DNA of 64,000 nt from Cristatella mucedo. Lineage: Eukaryota; Bryozoa; Phylactolaemata; Cristatellidae. Every line of letters starts with the position of its first letter. Within the stretch, counting starts at the first letter, position 1. The translations under genes and the position numbers were made by a program. This document shows positions 12,256 to 25,620 of this stretch, piece after piece. The DNA lies in the NCBI GenBank assembly GCA_009760855.2, contig WPIO01000039.1:1281001-1345000 (forward strand), written 5' to 3'. The notes under the pieces are model-generated. The model worked only from the letters and a program-made list of their open reading frames with translations. It ran no database searches and was not told the origin of the DNA.

Positions 12256-15110
12256 CGACAGAATAAAAGGTTGTTTTATATTTCTATCTTTTTAAGCCAC
12301 TTTTCAACCTTTATTTGAAAGTCTACACAGTGGTACGAGAAGTGTTGGTGCCTCTAATGCGTCTTATAGAAGTCAATGCTCTCGTTCATTAAACGGTAGT
12401 GACTGATTGATACCAACTGCGGTTTAACCTGCATTTGGTTGAAAGTAACTTCTGTAAAAGCACATCAAGTGTCATCTTAACTTGCCTAATACTGATCTCC
12501 TCCGGCTACTGTATTGTTAGATGAATCCGTTTATGTAGGACTGATGGTTCTTCAGAATCTTTCGCGTAAAAATACATAATGATTTAGAACCGTACAATTT
12601 CCTTAGATTTCGTTTAAATTCTCATTAAGCCTCGCAGGTAGAATTATAGTAGGTCATTTTTTAAGAATGCATCGCCCTTCTTACAGCATGCTTTCAAGAG
12701 ATTTATAATTGCTATTGGAATTTGAAAATTATCTGTTTTTGCACTGTAGTGGAAATGAGACATCAAAACTCGAATGTTCTATTAGTTAGTTTGAAATTGT
12801 TTGCAACAAAATTGCAATATGTTTGCCTTCCTTGTGTCAACTCCGACGTGAACACAAGCCACACCACAAATTTTAGAGGAGCAGCAAACCTAAATGATTG
12901 AAAATGCCATAAAGTTGGAGAACCAAGCTAAGGATGTGTTGCTTCCTCGGTTTCGTGATTATCTACCATCCTCAAAATGTATTGAGCGAAAAATCCAGTT
13001 TCCTGAATGCGTTAATTTATTCAGTTGCGGTCCTACCCATGATTTCCGTTGCGCCTGACACTCTCTGGAGGCTAATTCGCGCTCCGGAACTGCCGATCCA
13101 TCTTTAGATTCGACTGGTAGTTTAAAGAATGAGCTAATACCTTGCCGCCTCAGTCTGCGACATGAATTGACACTTGAGTATTAGATTTATATATTTTCGT
13201 TCGATAGCCTGTCATCCACTTTAAATCGACGTAGAGCGATCGTCAGCTGCTTCGGCTTGCCTATAGCGCCTAGTGCCAGAAGTTGTGAAAAACCCAAGCC
13301 GATATCAGGGATCTGTCAATTTCAGCTGAGGTTAGAAATGGTATGCTGACGTCTTCCATCAATGGCTCTTAATGAGCTTCCTGGTTGGCAGCCTGCAGAC
13401 TGACGTATTCATTACGAAACCGGGCTGCACTAATCGTGACTCGGATAGGCTATCAAGAGCACACACACACGATCAAAATATTCGTATAGTTTTTGAATTA
13501 GGTCGGCAAAGAGGCTTGACTGAGGCATTCCTCGCCTAATTTGTCTGTTCGGCGCCCCTAAGCATAGTTATGATTGAACACGTCTCAAAGGTTTTCATGC
13601 ACGAGAAAAACAGCTTGATGTGAAGCCTGTGCAGATGTTTCGCCTTAATAAAAATTACTCGCTTATGCGAAAAGAATAATTGTTATCCCGCACCAGGCAT
13701 TGTCAAAGACATGCCAAAACGCTGGCGAAGCGAGCAAATACTCGCCAAGCAAGTAATTCAATGCTGATCCTAGCAATTCCTTTGCTTAGCAGTCTGCGTA
13801 GAGAGGCGTTGGGCTGACCTGGATGCGGTTCAGAGGCTTGCGGCACATCAAGGAGTGAAAATACAGCACAAGCACCTGCATTATAACAAGGAGAGCAGCC
13901 GGATGTGTCACCACATGAGTCCAGCCGTTCGCTATGAAGACTGATATGGTTTCTTGTGAACTCCCATATGTTTACCGTATTGAACTTGACTAGCTACAGT
14001 TTACCGTGTGGGCCTGTGTCTTACATATGCCCTCAGATCCCAAAAAAGAATTATTTTACTTGGCAGTCCCTAGCTTGTAAAATCAACAAACATCTCTGTT
14101 CACTAGATACATATATTACGTACCGGTTTTTAAGTTAAAGCATCTCTAGTAGAAAAGATTGCAGTATTTGCTATCGAGTACTTTAACTTATCACTTGGAA
14201 CAATATTCAAGGACTGCTTTACTCAAAAATAAATCTTTGTTTTAATCTTAAGAACAGCAATTAACTTACATGTTACTAAAGCTCTCAATACGAGGAATCC
14301 TGTAAAATTTAAATTTAAGCTAAGAGAGTTTGATTTCTACTCTTTTAAGATCTATGACGATGATATTAGTTGCTTAGCTTGAAATTAATCAAAACATGTA
14401 ACCAAATTCACCCAAGCTTGCTGTTGGAAATTAGAATAGGTTTTTCAAAAATTTACTGGACGATAACTATTCGTGTTATGGATCATGTAAGAGCTGCTGC
14501 AATAACCTTTTAATTCATTAGGGATCTACAAAGTTGTTTTCAAAAAAGCAGATTAACGGCTGATTTGTGAGTTCTCTTAATTAAATTACAGTCCTTTGGT
14601 GCGGGGCTTACAACAGCAGGTATCGTTGTAACAGCCTTCAAGTACTTTTAGAGCCCTGAAGGCTAATAAAACAGCTCTCTTACCTTTCACTTGAAGACTA
14701 ATGGTGCAAAATGTCAGTCCTTATCATCTCAATATTAATCTAGGGTGCTCTGTATACATAGCATCGAGATTACTATGAGGTCAGTTTAAGAGGCTTTCGC
14801 TTTCAAGTTCTACAAAAATAATGCCCTGTTTAAGATTTGTCACGAGCTAGCCTAACGTTGACTGCACCCATATTTTGCTTCTCAGCTGATTAATGCCACA
14901 ACTGTCTTCTTAATTCCACTAGCGTTCAGCTTTTCCTTTACGGTACAAAAAAGCTCCAGACCAAGAGTTTCCTATTAGAATCCATGCAGGCTTTGAACAA
15001 GTAAAATTAGTCTCGATGATAGCTATGGCGTTGTATCTAAGCCCTTAGTGCAGTCCTAGGCAGTAATTTATTCACACGACCGCTGGCACGTCAGGACGAT
15101 CCGTCCGTTA
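12255..15110. repeat. Duplicated block alpha-beta, copy 2
   Basis: Alpha (12255-13560) aligns with the window start and beta (13560-15110) with 8740-10440 and 25620-27350. Homology fades near 15125, where the other two beta copies run into the old L2-A. Candidate frames are not shared with the paralogues. Confidence 0.75.
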
Positions 15111-18100
15111 CGCGATGAAAGGATGGCTGCTAATTCGTGTCATTTTCACAGAATCCGAAGCTCTTAAGATGGAATGCTATATTCAAGGTTAAATTTCGCG
15201 TAGTACAGACGTGTACGTACCCGCCTACTTCAGCTAGGAATATGGTTTGGGTATGGAAATGCAGCAGCAGGAGTGGGTTATTGAATTAAGCCAATAGCTT
15301 ATTTGTGCCCATGAGCCATACTCACGTGGCTGATGGAAAGCCAAAAAAAAGGCTACTTTAGCAAAGGATCCGTTAAGCTCCGCCTTGACTTCAGCCATAG
15401 TGCACTCAGTGCACCTATTTCTTGACGGTTTTATTAAAACTTCGGCCGAGCTACATCTGAGGCACGTAGGGTGCCTATCGTGATTGGCATGGTCAAAGCA
15501 GCTATTGTGCTTCTATTGTTGAAGCTTTTAATAAATTGAGTATTTATCCTAAAAGTGACCCGCCATCATTGGATGGCTACATTTTCAGTTTCGTCAATTA
15601 GGAGCACTTTCATCTGAGTATCGATTATTGTAATTTATCTTCTTTCATTGAGGACTCTTGGCCTTGCTCTCAATCATCTGAGACTAGAGCAAACTAAACA
15701 GCTCGTCCGGTGTGTCAACAATGACTTGCCTGCATCGCCGCATGACCTTCGTTTGAGCTTTAAAGGTTACCGGTTACGCATCAAGTCGTCGCAAAAGATC
15801 ACTTCTTTTGCTTGTCTTTGGATCCACTCGCTTGCACCAGCCTACCTACCCAAACGACCACTACCTCTGTGGCGAGCGCACACCAACAGAACCAATCAGT
15901 GGCATGCAGTTACCTCGAAGTTCCTTCAACTAAATTGAGACCTTAAGGTAATCAGGCCTCTACTTGAGAGCCTCTAAAAGACCGATGCTTTTCCCTGGTA
16001 CCTGTCACTGCCTTAATCGACTCTGCATCAAATAAGTCTCGGCTAGTTATACACATGGGTCCTGATTCAATTTTCTTATTTGGAAGGGTTAAGTCCATGT
16101 TTCTCTGTAAGTTTTGCGTTCTTTTTTAATGCTTCATTATTCGATGCATGTTACTAATCAGATGTGCTAAGAACCACGTGTGTGTAAACAGTGTCCTTGC
16201 TTGTTCTTTACACGGGAGGATGACAGTACTGCTTCTGCCCTAAGCATTATACCTTGCATGGCATTAGTACTTGGCTTTTGCTTGTCTTGCAACAAGTTAC
16301 ACAGCAGTTGGATATAGATTTAGGTCGTTCATGGTGATATATAAACTGGCAATTATTGCTATGACCATCATTTATTACTAAAACTAATAAAATTGGGTGT
16401 TTTATGTCACGGCACTGGTCAGCTGCTATCGTCACATACATCGTGTTCCCTACCTCACTGTCTTGCTCCGTTTATAGAAGTTGTGTTTGCCTAACTCATA
16501 TCTGCCACAAAGAAGTGATTACTATTATCCGATACGTTTAACCTACTGAAATGACCCAGACTTTTATATTCTTGGGACGAATTCTTCACAGCCTTGTCTT
16601 ACTAAATGCTTTGGCAACCACTTGATTTGCTACTGAATATGAGTTGTAAGATGTTTCAGATCTTAAAGCGACCACTGAAATAAATTTGCATAACTATTTC
16701 CACTATTCGGGCATCAAAGCTTTCAGGAGAGTACGAAGTCACTTCACTACCACCATTTTAGCTGCAGGGGTTAGGCGAAAACCGGCTTGACTGTCCGTAC
16801 TGGCTACCCGGCCAATGCCGTCATTTAAGGGACCTACGAGGAGATTGTCTTCGATGAGCAGATCACGAACGTTTTCGTTGCGATATAAAAACAGTCTGCT
16901 ATTATCGCCATCAAACTAGGTACCGCGAGTACATCGTAAGACATTGTTAAGACATGTGGGGTGACTTCTGTGCGATTGCCTTCGACGTACGTGCTGGTAG
17001 CAAGAAGCGGCTAGGATCAATGTGCTTCTGAGCTCAATCGGAAATCATTGAATTTTAAATGCAAATGTTTTAGAATATTTAGATAAATACACTCCTACAT
17101 CTTACGGTGCTGTTAGTGGTGTAATTAAAAGCGTGGCTACGCGTTATCAATGTTTTTGCATTCGTTCCTGCAGTAGAAGCTTGTGGGTGTGTACTTAAAC
17201 TTTTACTAGTTATAAATTAGTAAAATTCCTTATAATCCTAGAATTAAAATGAACATAAAGACATTTTTACTCAATTTTGCATATTCAATTTTCAGTATTA
17301 GTTGAAGTAATATAATCAAGTTGGTGAATGGCCAGCTTGTATTTGGAGTAGGCTCTTCCTGCACAAGTTAGGTGGAGCTCAACTATGGCGTTGATAGGGT
17401 CTGACTCGCACGGGTCTTTGACATCTCAATTGATCATCACTGTTTGTATACTTTCGTGATCGTTCCGATATAAATGCGCGAGGCCTGGAATAAAGGCGGT
17501 CATTTCTAGCTCTCGAAACACTGCTGTGGCTTTAGGGCTAACACAATTAATTAAAGACAAGCCAAACCTGCAGAGCAGAGCATTCAACTTGCTATTATTT
17601 CCGATTAACATCTAGCACATACAATGGCTGCCACACCAAGATATATGCATGCATACAAAGCTTGGAGGAAGACCTGCTGATTGATCCCATTGTTTCACAA
17701 CAGATTATTACCGCGTATTTTCTCCTTAGTCAGACAGCTCTAGCTTTATATCGGCACACCAAACAGCGGCCGCGAGTATTTTCTGTGCTTTTACGTGCCT
17801 GCCTTAGCATGGTAGTCGTGTTCTCTGCATGCTTGCATAAGCAGGACATCTCACTGTTTATAAATTATTAACTAATGCTGCTCTCCTAGTGATTCGAAAA
17901 CTCGTGAACAGCGATCAAGTTCTCCTCCACTTTATATATGAAACATTTCCATTGTTATTGCTATTGCTATGAGCTCTTATCCTTCTCTTCAGAAGAAGGA
18001 TTTTAATTTACATCCTTAAATAAACCATCTAGACCAAGATCACACCGGTCTGAGCTGCTTGCCGTCTACCGTGCGGATGATGTCCGTCGGTTGTGTCGCT

Positions 18101-19050
18101 CAAACCACACTGAGCGACAGTACTTTCAAGCTAATGAAGGATAGTAAAGCCGGTCGTCATCATACTCACATGGCTGCGTGCATTCACGTACTAGCATTTA
18201 TGGAATACTCATTTCAGCCAAATCGTTGAAAAAGTTTTTGTCATGCTACATGATTGTTCGCTTGTCGAATTGAAATGCAAGTGCACGATATGATCAGCTT
18301 AGAGACTCGGAAGCCTTCATAATAACTACTTACTAAAGCGAGGAAGTCCACCCGTCTTTCAGTTCGTCATGCAGCAAGATGGCAACCGGTACTTTCGGAA
18401 GTGACAACTAATAGACTAGTAATCGTTGTACGACTCCGAGAAGCGGAACCACAGGCCGAGCCCTAGAGGTGCCAGAAAGCAAGTGTGTTTTGCAGTTGAA
18501 AGAGCGCCTCTGCGACTGAACTCACTCAGTACGCCTATAAGCTACAGTCGAGTATGGGCCGCCCTTAATACTCGGGTCTCGAAGGGCTTACACAGTCTCG
18601 CTAGGGCGTTTTCAAAGCCAGCTAGAGGAAGCAATCCATCTACCTGTTCTCGCTAGTGCTCGCGCTCCAATGTTTTTGTTGGTGCAGATCGGTCTACCGC
18701 CCTGAGGGATCAGACGGTGGCATCAGAAGGAGACCCCTGGCGAGCAGGCGCTGCTGCTAGGAAGTTGGACCTGCTATTGCTGGACGTATTCCACCGAGTA
18801 GCACCGAACGATTACGGCCGCCAATGGCCCCTACCATCGCTTTGATCATCCATGCGCCCTTGCTGCGACTTGACTACTGTGCCGAGAAGACTATTAGTGC
18901 GAGACAATATGTTATCGCGACTTTGTAATGAATTCCCGCGACGTGAGAATACCGTTCGACCACATTTCGCTACTACACGGCGGGCCACGTCACCTACTGA
19001 TTAAGCTTTATTTTAATAATATTTTAATATTCAAACTTCGCATAGAACGC
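15110..19050. other. Unassigned AT-rich spacer between the duplicated arms
   Basis: No supported gene is seen. A 96-codon plus frame at 15648-15938 ends in CLWIHSLAPAYLP, which resembles the LHSLAPAYLSD segment of CR1/L2 reverse transcriptase tails. It may be a relic of another non-LTR family, but the resemblance is short. The rest (16-19 kb) shows only short open frames. Confidence 0.3.
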
Positions 19051-19655
19051 TTTGTTACAAACCAATAGAGGCTTTCTCTTGGTGTTCTCTCCATTTATTG
19101 ACTTGTCCGGCACACGTACCAGAATTGTTCGATGCGACATCAAAGCTTCTCTGCCTTTCTTTAGGAATTGTGTTATAAAATAGCAAAAGCTCGTCGGTTA
19201 AATATTGTTTTCTTGTTCTACTGCGTGAGCGTGGAGAAGCTATGTCAGTAGTCATGGTCATCCCTACCGTAATGTAATGAATGTATCTCCCTCTGTAACT
19301 CCATAAAGCCATAAACGCAATGTGGGTGTTAAGCGCAGGAGAGTTTTGTATAGCCCACTCAAGCCGTTTTGAAAGCCTAAGCGGGTTTCGCAAAGCATTC
19401 GGTAGCCTAAAGACTTCGTCACATATAACAAAGAGAAATTGGGAAGCATAGCAGAGTCGGGGTGGAAGTGGAGGTTAGAAGTGGAGCTGTTGAGGTAGTG
19501 AGTAGCTTGGAAGTAGCAACTCGGGACCGCTGTAAAGGATGGGCCATTAACGGCAGCAGGAGAGCATTTATCGTTGCTTAAGAACTGTGGAAGCGAGATC
19601 CACAGTCTAGGATGTGCAGAGCTAAAGCATCTGTCGCCAACTTTCCTTAAGCGGA

Positions 19656-19740
19656 GTAATAATATTAATAATAATAATAATAATGCACTTGATAAAGCGC
19701 CCTCGGAGACCTCAATCTCTTTCTAGGCGCATTGCATTTG
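19656..19740 (-). mobile_element. Short L2-A 3'-end insertion inside L2-B
   Basis: (AAT)n followed by TGCACTTGATAAAGCGCCCTC and CTCTTTCTAGGCGCATTGCATTTG is the reverse complement of the L2-A terminus. The L2-B sequence GGCGGAGGAATGGAACAGCTAATTT seen at 45989 is split at this point, so about 85 bases were inserted, probably by an extremely 5'-truncated reverse transcription event. Confidence 0.75.
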
Positions 19741-19881
19741 GAACGGCTAATTTGTTTTCCATACAGGACATGAGGTCACGAGGAGGCTGAAACTATTGCC
19801 GCAGTTCGGTACAAAGAATCCAAGTAGTGGGGGGCATTGTGGATCAGCGTAAGAACTTTTCTCTGTATCCATCGATCAACC

Positions 19882-20260
19882 TCAAATCCTTTGGAGACCG
19901 TGCATTTAGTTCGTATGCTCCCAAAGCCTGGAACTTCCTCCCGACTTGAGTCACAACGTCTCCTGACTTGACCACATTTAAAAAGACCTTAAAAACACAT
20001 CTATTTAGGACAGCATTTAGTGGGTTCCTTTGATTCGTCCTTCATGTGCTTATGCGTGTTTACACTATGAATGCTGCCACTAACCACATTTGCACGCTGA
20101 CCCTGTGCATGTCATCCCTAACCATATTATTCATGTTGTTTATCAAGCATGATATTACTCACCATTCAATCGCGTTCCCTTTGCAGCAAATGTAAAGCAC
20201 CTAGAAAGAGATTAAGTTCTCTGATGGCGCTTTATCAAGTGCATTATTATTATTACTATT
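19882..20260 (+). mobile_element. L2-A 3' fragment inserted into L2-B, 7-bp target-site duplication
   Basis: The fragment starts inside the C-terminal coding part (CTCAAATCCTTTGGAGACCG, encoding [18 protein letters not shown]). It continues through the 3' UTR to GTGCATTATTATTATTACTATT. ATCAACC occurs at 19875-19881 and again at 20261-20267, a clean target-site duplication. It is oriented opposite to its L2-B host. Confidence 0.88.
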
Positions 20261-21479
20261 ATCAACCGGCATCCATCCTAGCTCTTTCAGCAAAGGAGAC
20301 ACGTGCTCAAACCTCTTGGACTTAAAGACTAGCCTTGAAACCATATTCATAGCCAGCTGCACTGGCCTTGTTGCTTTCTTTGGTAGCCCAATAAAAGAGA
20401 ATTACAATAATCAAGCCTAGACATAAATAAGGAGCTTGTTACACGTGGTAAAAGCCGCTTTGGAAGACAGCTCCTAATATTAGATATGGAGCGGACGTGG
20501 TGGCTAGCTGTAGAAGCAGTCTTCTCAATGAAGCTTTTAAAATTGAGGCAGCTGTCGAAAATGACACCTAAATTTTGAGCAGGTGGTATGGTCGCACAAC
20601 ATCATCACCTTTTGAAGAGCGAAGCTTGTTTAAACCAGCCACAAGCTTAGGGTGTCCTGTGAGCAGCAGTTTGGTTGAACAGTAATTTAGTTTCAAGAAT
20701 GTTTTGACATCCAGGATCGAATATCGGCAAGGCAAGCATACAGTTTAGCAGTTGCCGCAGTAGATTCTTGCAATTGGAATGACACATACAGCTTGAGTAT
20801 CGTCAGCATATAAGTCATGTCCTAGTCAATGGGCCTTAATCACTTTTCCGAGAGGATTATTGTAAATGGAGAACAGCAACGGACCGAGGACGGACCGTTG
20901 AGGGACTCCATAGGTGACGCATCTCGTGTGTAACACCTGACTCCCACACGACACGGACTGAACACGATCAGACAAGTACGATATAAACCACTCCAGTGCC
21001 TCGTCTGCCAGACCGATCGTCCTTCTCAAGTGTTAACGTATAACATCGTGATCAATTGTGTCGAAGGCAGCTGACAGATCAAGTAGAGCTGGGGAAGTGA
21101 CATTCCCGTCATCGTTGCCACGCAGAATGTCATTGTTAACACAGAGGAGAGCAGTTTCAGTGGATTACTGCCTCTTGAATCCTGATTGAAATGTTTCTGA
21201 TATTTCATTCTTTTCAATATGTTCAACGAGCTGCTTAGGGACAATTTATTCAAGAATCTTTGACAGACAGGAAGAAGAAAAACTGGGCGATAGATAGTTT
21301 GCAAGGACCTCTGTGCTACTGTGCTTGCATTTTACTTGTAAATTTTACTGAAATGCAATCAGCTGACCTTTCAACATTCGCACAGAATGCGACAGTGGCC
21401 AAGCAGCCACCCACAGCAAAATCTCTAAAGGATGAGATCAGTAAATTCTTTTTGAGGAGGCAACTGTCGCCGGTTCATT

Positions 21480-22130
21480 TACGATGACTGATCCTGTAGC
21501 CAGTCCTCGAGATTGTTGAGGATCCTTTAAGTCGGCGTCTGCAAAATTAAATTGAAATTAGAGTTACATTTCAGCTGCAGGATTCGAGTGAGATTTTGGT
21601 TGGAGCTTTTGGGTCGTGGCATCTGCTCTAGTTAATTCAGACGTGTGGGCTTTTACGTTACGGCTTTAGATAATGCTCCTGCATAACAAGCTCTAATCTG
21701 TGTTCAGCTAACTCAGCTTCCATGTTAGCTGGTATTCTTTCAATATTTTAAGGGGCTCCACTCTCTACTTAAGGAGGGAACGTAAACCTAATCTTGGCTA
21801 TCAATTTGAATACTTTCCAGCGGTTCACTCATACATCACAACGAACCAGCGAATGATTTTACGAAAGTGCAAAATGACAAGCAGACATCGTGCCTTTCAT
21901 CATTGGAAGTGACACGCGAGGGCCTCCGAAACTGAGAGCCGAGTATTTTTAGAACCTGGTTGCAATTACCTGTCCAAGAGTACTCATAAACCGGTCTTGC
22001 ATCGTCAATTGCTACAATATCAAACCGTAGAGATAGGTTGGCCTGACCCAAAAATGGGTGTTACGGGATTAGGTTCTGCAAGGCCTTAATATTGTAAAAA
22101 CGTGTCCGAACCGGCTGTGGCTTATTACGT
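21480..22130. other. Unassigned stretch
   Basis: No gene is seen. It may include older non-LTR sequence on either side (5' part of the minus-strand L2-B or upstream part of the plus-strand L2-B at 22130), but no motif is clear enough to state this. Confidence 0.3.
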
Positions 22131-22520
22131 GTCGGTCCAGTACGAACAATAAATTAGCTATTCCATTCCTCCGCTTAAAGATCGTTGGCAGCGAAAGCTT
22201 TAGCTCTGCTGGTCCTAAATTGCGGAACTCGCTTCTGCGATTCCTACACAATGACGTCTACTCTCCTGCTGCCGAATAGGGCTCATCCTTTGAAGCCGTC
22301 CTGAGCTGCTACTTTCATGCTACTCACTACTTCAACTTCTCTCCCGACTCAGCCATGCTTCACACTGGGTCTCTGTTGCCTGAGATGAAGTCTGTTGGCT
22401 ACCAAATGCGTACCAAAAGCCTCTTAGGCTGCGAGTGAGCTATAACAATCTCTCCTATGTAGCACCCACATAGTCCCTGTGGCTTCGTAGCATTGCAGAC
22501 GGAGATACAGTACAGCTGTG
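22130..22520 (+). mobile_element. L2-B 3' fragment
   Basis: The plus strand encodes KIVGSESFSSAGPKLRNSLL, matching the terminal SF..AGP.LWNSL motif of CR1/L2 polyproteins. It continues into the same 3' sequence as the other L2-B copies (CCTGAGCTGCTACTTTCATG, GAAGTCTGTTGGCTACC). It ends close to the broken CBM14-like paralogue. Confidence 0.75.
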
Positions 22521-22771
22521 CTTAAGCGCCCAAAGCTGCGCTTACACGACAGTAGCAGAATTCGAGATGACAAGCAGGTCTGTCATCATGCATTAGCACA
22601 GATGTTACCTTCAGACAGGAGTGACCAGCCGTTGCTAGTGGAAGTAAAAAACGTCACGTTAATCCATTACTCTTTTGCAACCTCAGTAAATAATCGTGAA
22701 CCAGGACTATTTAGGGTTCCAGTTGTGGACCATTGGACATTCATCAAACTATTTAATGCCTTCAGTTTCAG
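22520..22771 (+). repeat. Duplicated 5' flank (epsilon copy 2), exon 1 deleted
   Basis: This aligns with 4690-4895 upstream of the intact gene, including the ACTATTTAGGGTTCCA block at 22706-22721. After GTGGACCATTGGACATT the sequence jumps to the equivalent of the intron end (CTATTTAATGCCTTCAGTTTCAG). About 225 bases, including the presumed transcription start, exon 1 and most of the intron, are absent. Confidence 0.8.
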
Positions 22772-22953
22772 GGAGCTGCTCATGCTTCGCCAAGGGCAAC
22801 ACGTACCGTGCTGTGGACCACTGCAAGAGCTTCCTCCAGTCAACCGCCTTTATATCTCCTAAGATGCTCGACTGGCCGGCTAGTACTATCTTCAACACCA
22901 AGGTCTGCGTTTGCGACTGCTCACACTGGACCTACTGCCCAAATGAATGTTAA
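22772..22953 (+). pseudogene. CBM14-like paralogue, exon 2 only
   Basis: This is the counterpart of exon 2 of the gene at 4919. The first half is almost identical (GSCSCFAKGNTYRAVDHCKS), then it diverges. The central conserved Cys-Pro pair becomes Trp-Pro, the Gly after it is lost, the CDYP motif reads CDCS, and the C-terminal GC becomes EC. Exon 1 with the signal peptide is deleted. The frame is open to a TAA at 22953 and can be read upstream to an ATG at 22696, but that start gives no signal peptide. A poly(A) signal remains at 23071-23076. It is best read as a decaying duplicate. Transcription from the retained upstream block cannot be excluded. Confidence 0.8.
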
Positions 22954-22989
22954 GAAGATCCCAAGGCACTTTTCTGTAATTCTGCTGTA

Positions 22990-24400
22990 AGATCAATTAC
23001 ATTTGCTACATTTCAAATCTGCAGTGGAAAATCTTGCAACTGGTCGTAGGCTTGCTTAAAAATATTAGGAAATAAAAGAATTATTGCACGGCCTAATCTG
23101 ATTTTATCAATGTACTGAATTCAGTTTTCATTTTATGTTGATATGTCTTTGCCAAATATCGCAGTTCTAACATGAGTGCTTGGCAGGACTTGCGACTGCA
23201 GGATTATTGTTAAGCGTAGAATTTATGGCACTGAGTTATTTTCAAGTAAGAGGCTACTCAAACAATTGGACTCAAAGAGCCTTGATTACAACCATCTCCT
23301 GTCACCAGTGACATTAGTTATCGCTTGCCTAAAACATTATGCCAGACAAACAATATGCTCTTTTCTTGTTAAGAATCTGTATCATTCACACAAAGACGGA
23401 CAGCTGATAACCGCAATGTTGACTAATAAAGTCTGCAAGATTCTTGACGGCCATTGAGGCTGATGACATTACTAAAAGAAACCACTCCTTGCTTTGCATA
23501 CTTGCCATATTTCATTTAAATAGAGTAAAATTGTTAGCTTTTTGCTAATCCTCAATGAGCTATGATTTCGTTTGTGCTGCAGTAGTTAAATAAAAATGGA
23601 GATCGTCACAGTTCACTAAATAAATCGTTCGCACAAAAGGTATTTTTTTATTTTCTAAAGGTTTGACCTGGAATTACGTCTTAGAGAATTCAAGACCTAT
23701 AAACCCTTTGCATTATCACTAATGGCCATCCGTGTTTTAATCTATAGCCATACAGGAAGTAGCATTTTTCAAACTCTAACTGTTTTACAAGCTAAGTAAT
23801 TACAATCATTTGACGCTTGCTTGACACTTCACATGGGAAAAATCAAGTAAAGCTTATGCTTACGATCTATAGACATGCATTCAGTTTTATTTGAGTGTAA
23901 TCAGTAAGCGGCTATCATTAGACTCACCGTTCTACTTAAAAATAGCTTCTATAAATCGTACATGGATTGAGAAATCTATATTGATAGAGAGGGTGAGAGA
24001 TATGGTGAAAGAGAAAGAAAAAAAGATATGGAAATAGAGAGAGAGAGAGTGAGAGAGAGAGATTGATTGCCATTGAGTTGCCTTAGTGATTTAAGTAGTT
24101 TCACATGTATATCAGACTGAGCATGATTTCATAATTAATAAACTAAGATATTAGTAATATACTAAAGCTAGTATCTACTCTTTTACTAGCTTTTAGTATC
24201 TATTATTTAGGTCTTACGGTTTAGCTAGCATATAGCAAGCCATTACTTAGAAAAGCATTGTGAAGATAACTAGTAAGTAGTAAATAATTTTAAGCAGCGC
24301 ACTTTTCTTCTTTAAATGTGATTTTTATTGAGCTTTAAGTTTAACATTAGTTCGAGCTACTTTTAATATGAAAAGGAACTAATACCACTACGAAAACTGT
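22990..24400. repeat. Duplicated block gamma, copy 2
   Basis: This aligns with 5340-6830 and in part with 3085-4560. It carries short GA runs at 24015-24060 where copy 1 has the long TA array. The 93-codon frame at 23176-23457 is not conserved in copy 1. Confidence 0.75.
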
Positions 24401-25620
24401 ACTGTTAATGGTCGCGCCACAGGATCGTGTCGACAAGTATGTAAGGAGCTATTGCACGATAAGGCTTATTTCTATCTCAAGCATCCCAGCTAGCATGTGG
24501 CCAGATTTATCTGTGTTGGAAACTTTTTAACGCACGCAGTTCGTACGAGCTTAGCCTAAATAGACTGTTCGTACTTTATTGCCCAAGGATGTGAGCCAAG
24601 GGTTCATATGAGCTGGCCTTTGGTACTTTACACCCAATTGCAAACCCGTGGATCAGTTTTGAATGATGCCGCACATTCACCTTCAACGACTAACCATCCC
24701 TTGAGCTACTTTCTCCACCAGCCTGGTTTTCATCTCAGACCTTACTTTTATTAAACTGTTGAGAAATCCAACGCCCCCTCTAATCTCATGCTGTTGAGGG
24801 ATTTTCTCCTCTTTGACCGCTCCCATTGTATGTAGTACTTGACGTCCTCTAGCGATGTGATGCAAACACAAGTTCGAACTGTAAGATTTTAGCCCAAGTC
24901 ATTTAAGCAAATGTCAGCTCAATTTAATCGTGAAACTCTCACCTTCAAGGAGCACTTAGTGGAGACGCATTGAAGCTCATATAGTCACTATAGCAATAAT
25001 ATTTAGCTATTGGCTACCCATTTTCACTCAGGAGTTTTTAATCATTTCAATATAATTATAATTCAGTTATTAATATTAATTTTGTCTGTCAGCATTTCTC
25101 AGTCTGGCAACTAGATGGGTGGGTGCAAAGTTAGCTCGCGCGAGATGAGCCCAGCAACACAACAGGTTTATTTACTTTCAGCTACTTGACATTTCAGGAA
25201 TTCGGAAGCTCTCAAATAAACGTGCAGCAGCCAGGTTAGTCAATGCATTGGACCACGGCTAGACCTATCTAACCTTCTCCGTATAGATTTTATTTGTAGT
25301 ATTATTATGGGCATTTAAACTGCGAAACATTTAGCTGCTAAGCTTGTCTACGTTAACATTGCGTATAAGGTATTGCACCAATTTCCACTTACTTGTACTA
25401 GCTCCAAGACTATTTCATCGACATCAAGACTCTTGCCACTTAGTTTTAGGAACCTGCATTCTCTTGCTCCGACTAATCAGTCTGAAAGACATACTTTCGG
25501 GATACCGCTTATATTGCTCACTCATCCGACTATGGCCGGTTAAAAATGCTTCTATCTAATCTGAGATCCCTCGGAGATTTTGCCATTTGTTACTATCCTA
25601 GTGCATGGATCCGAAACATG
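24400..25620. repeat. Duplicated block delta, copy 2 (empty L2 site)
   Basis: This aligns with 6840-6990 joined to 7697-8740. The junction TTAGCCTAAATAGACTG at 24551-24567 is the paralogous empty site of the L2-A inserted at 6991. Confidence 0.8.

Larger units (their letters stand above)
19050..21480 (-). mobile_element. L2-B non-LTR retrotransposon relic with nested L2-A pieces
   Basis: Reading on the minus strand, the 21026-21304 frame holds a decayed fingers/palm stretch. The 20826-21029 frame holds ALEWFISYLSDRVQSVS followed by YGVPQRSVLGPLLFSIY, the reverse transcriptase block just before the catalytic YADD. Downstream, 19440-19655 encodes the C-terminal SSAHPRLWISLPQFL motif and a 3' region nearly matching 45630-46015. 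Frames are shifted and stopped throughout. Two L2-A pieces are inserted into it (19656-19740 and 19882-20260). Confidence 0.75.
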
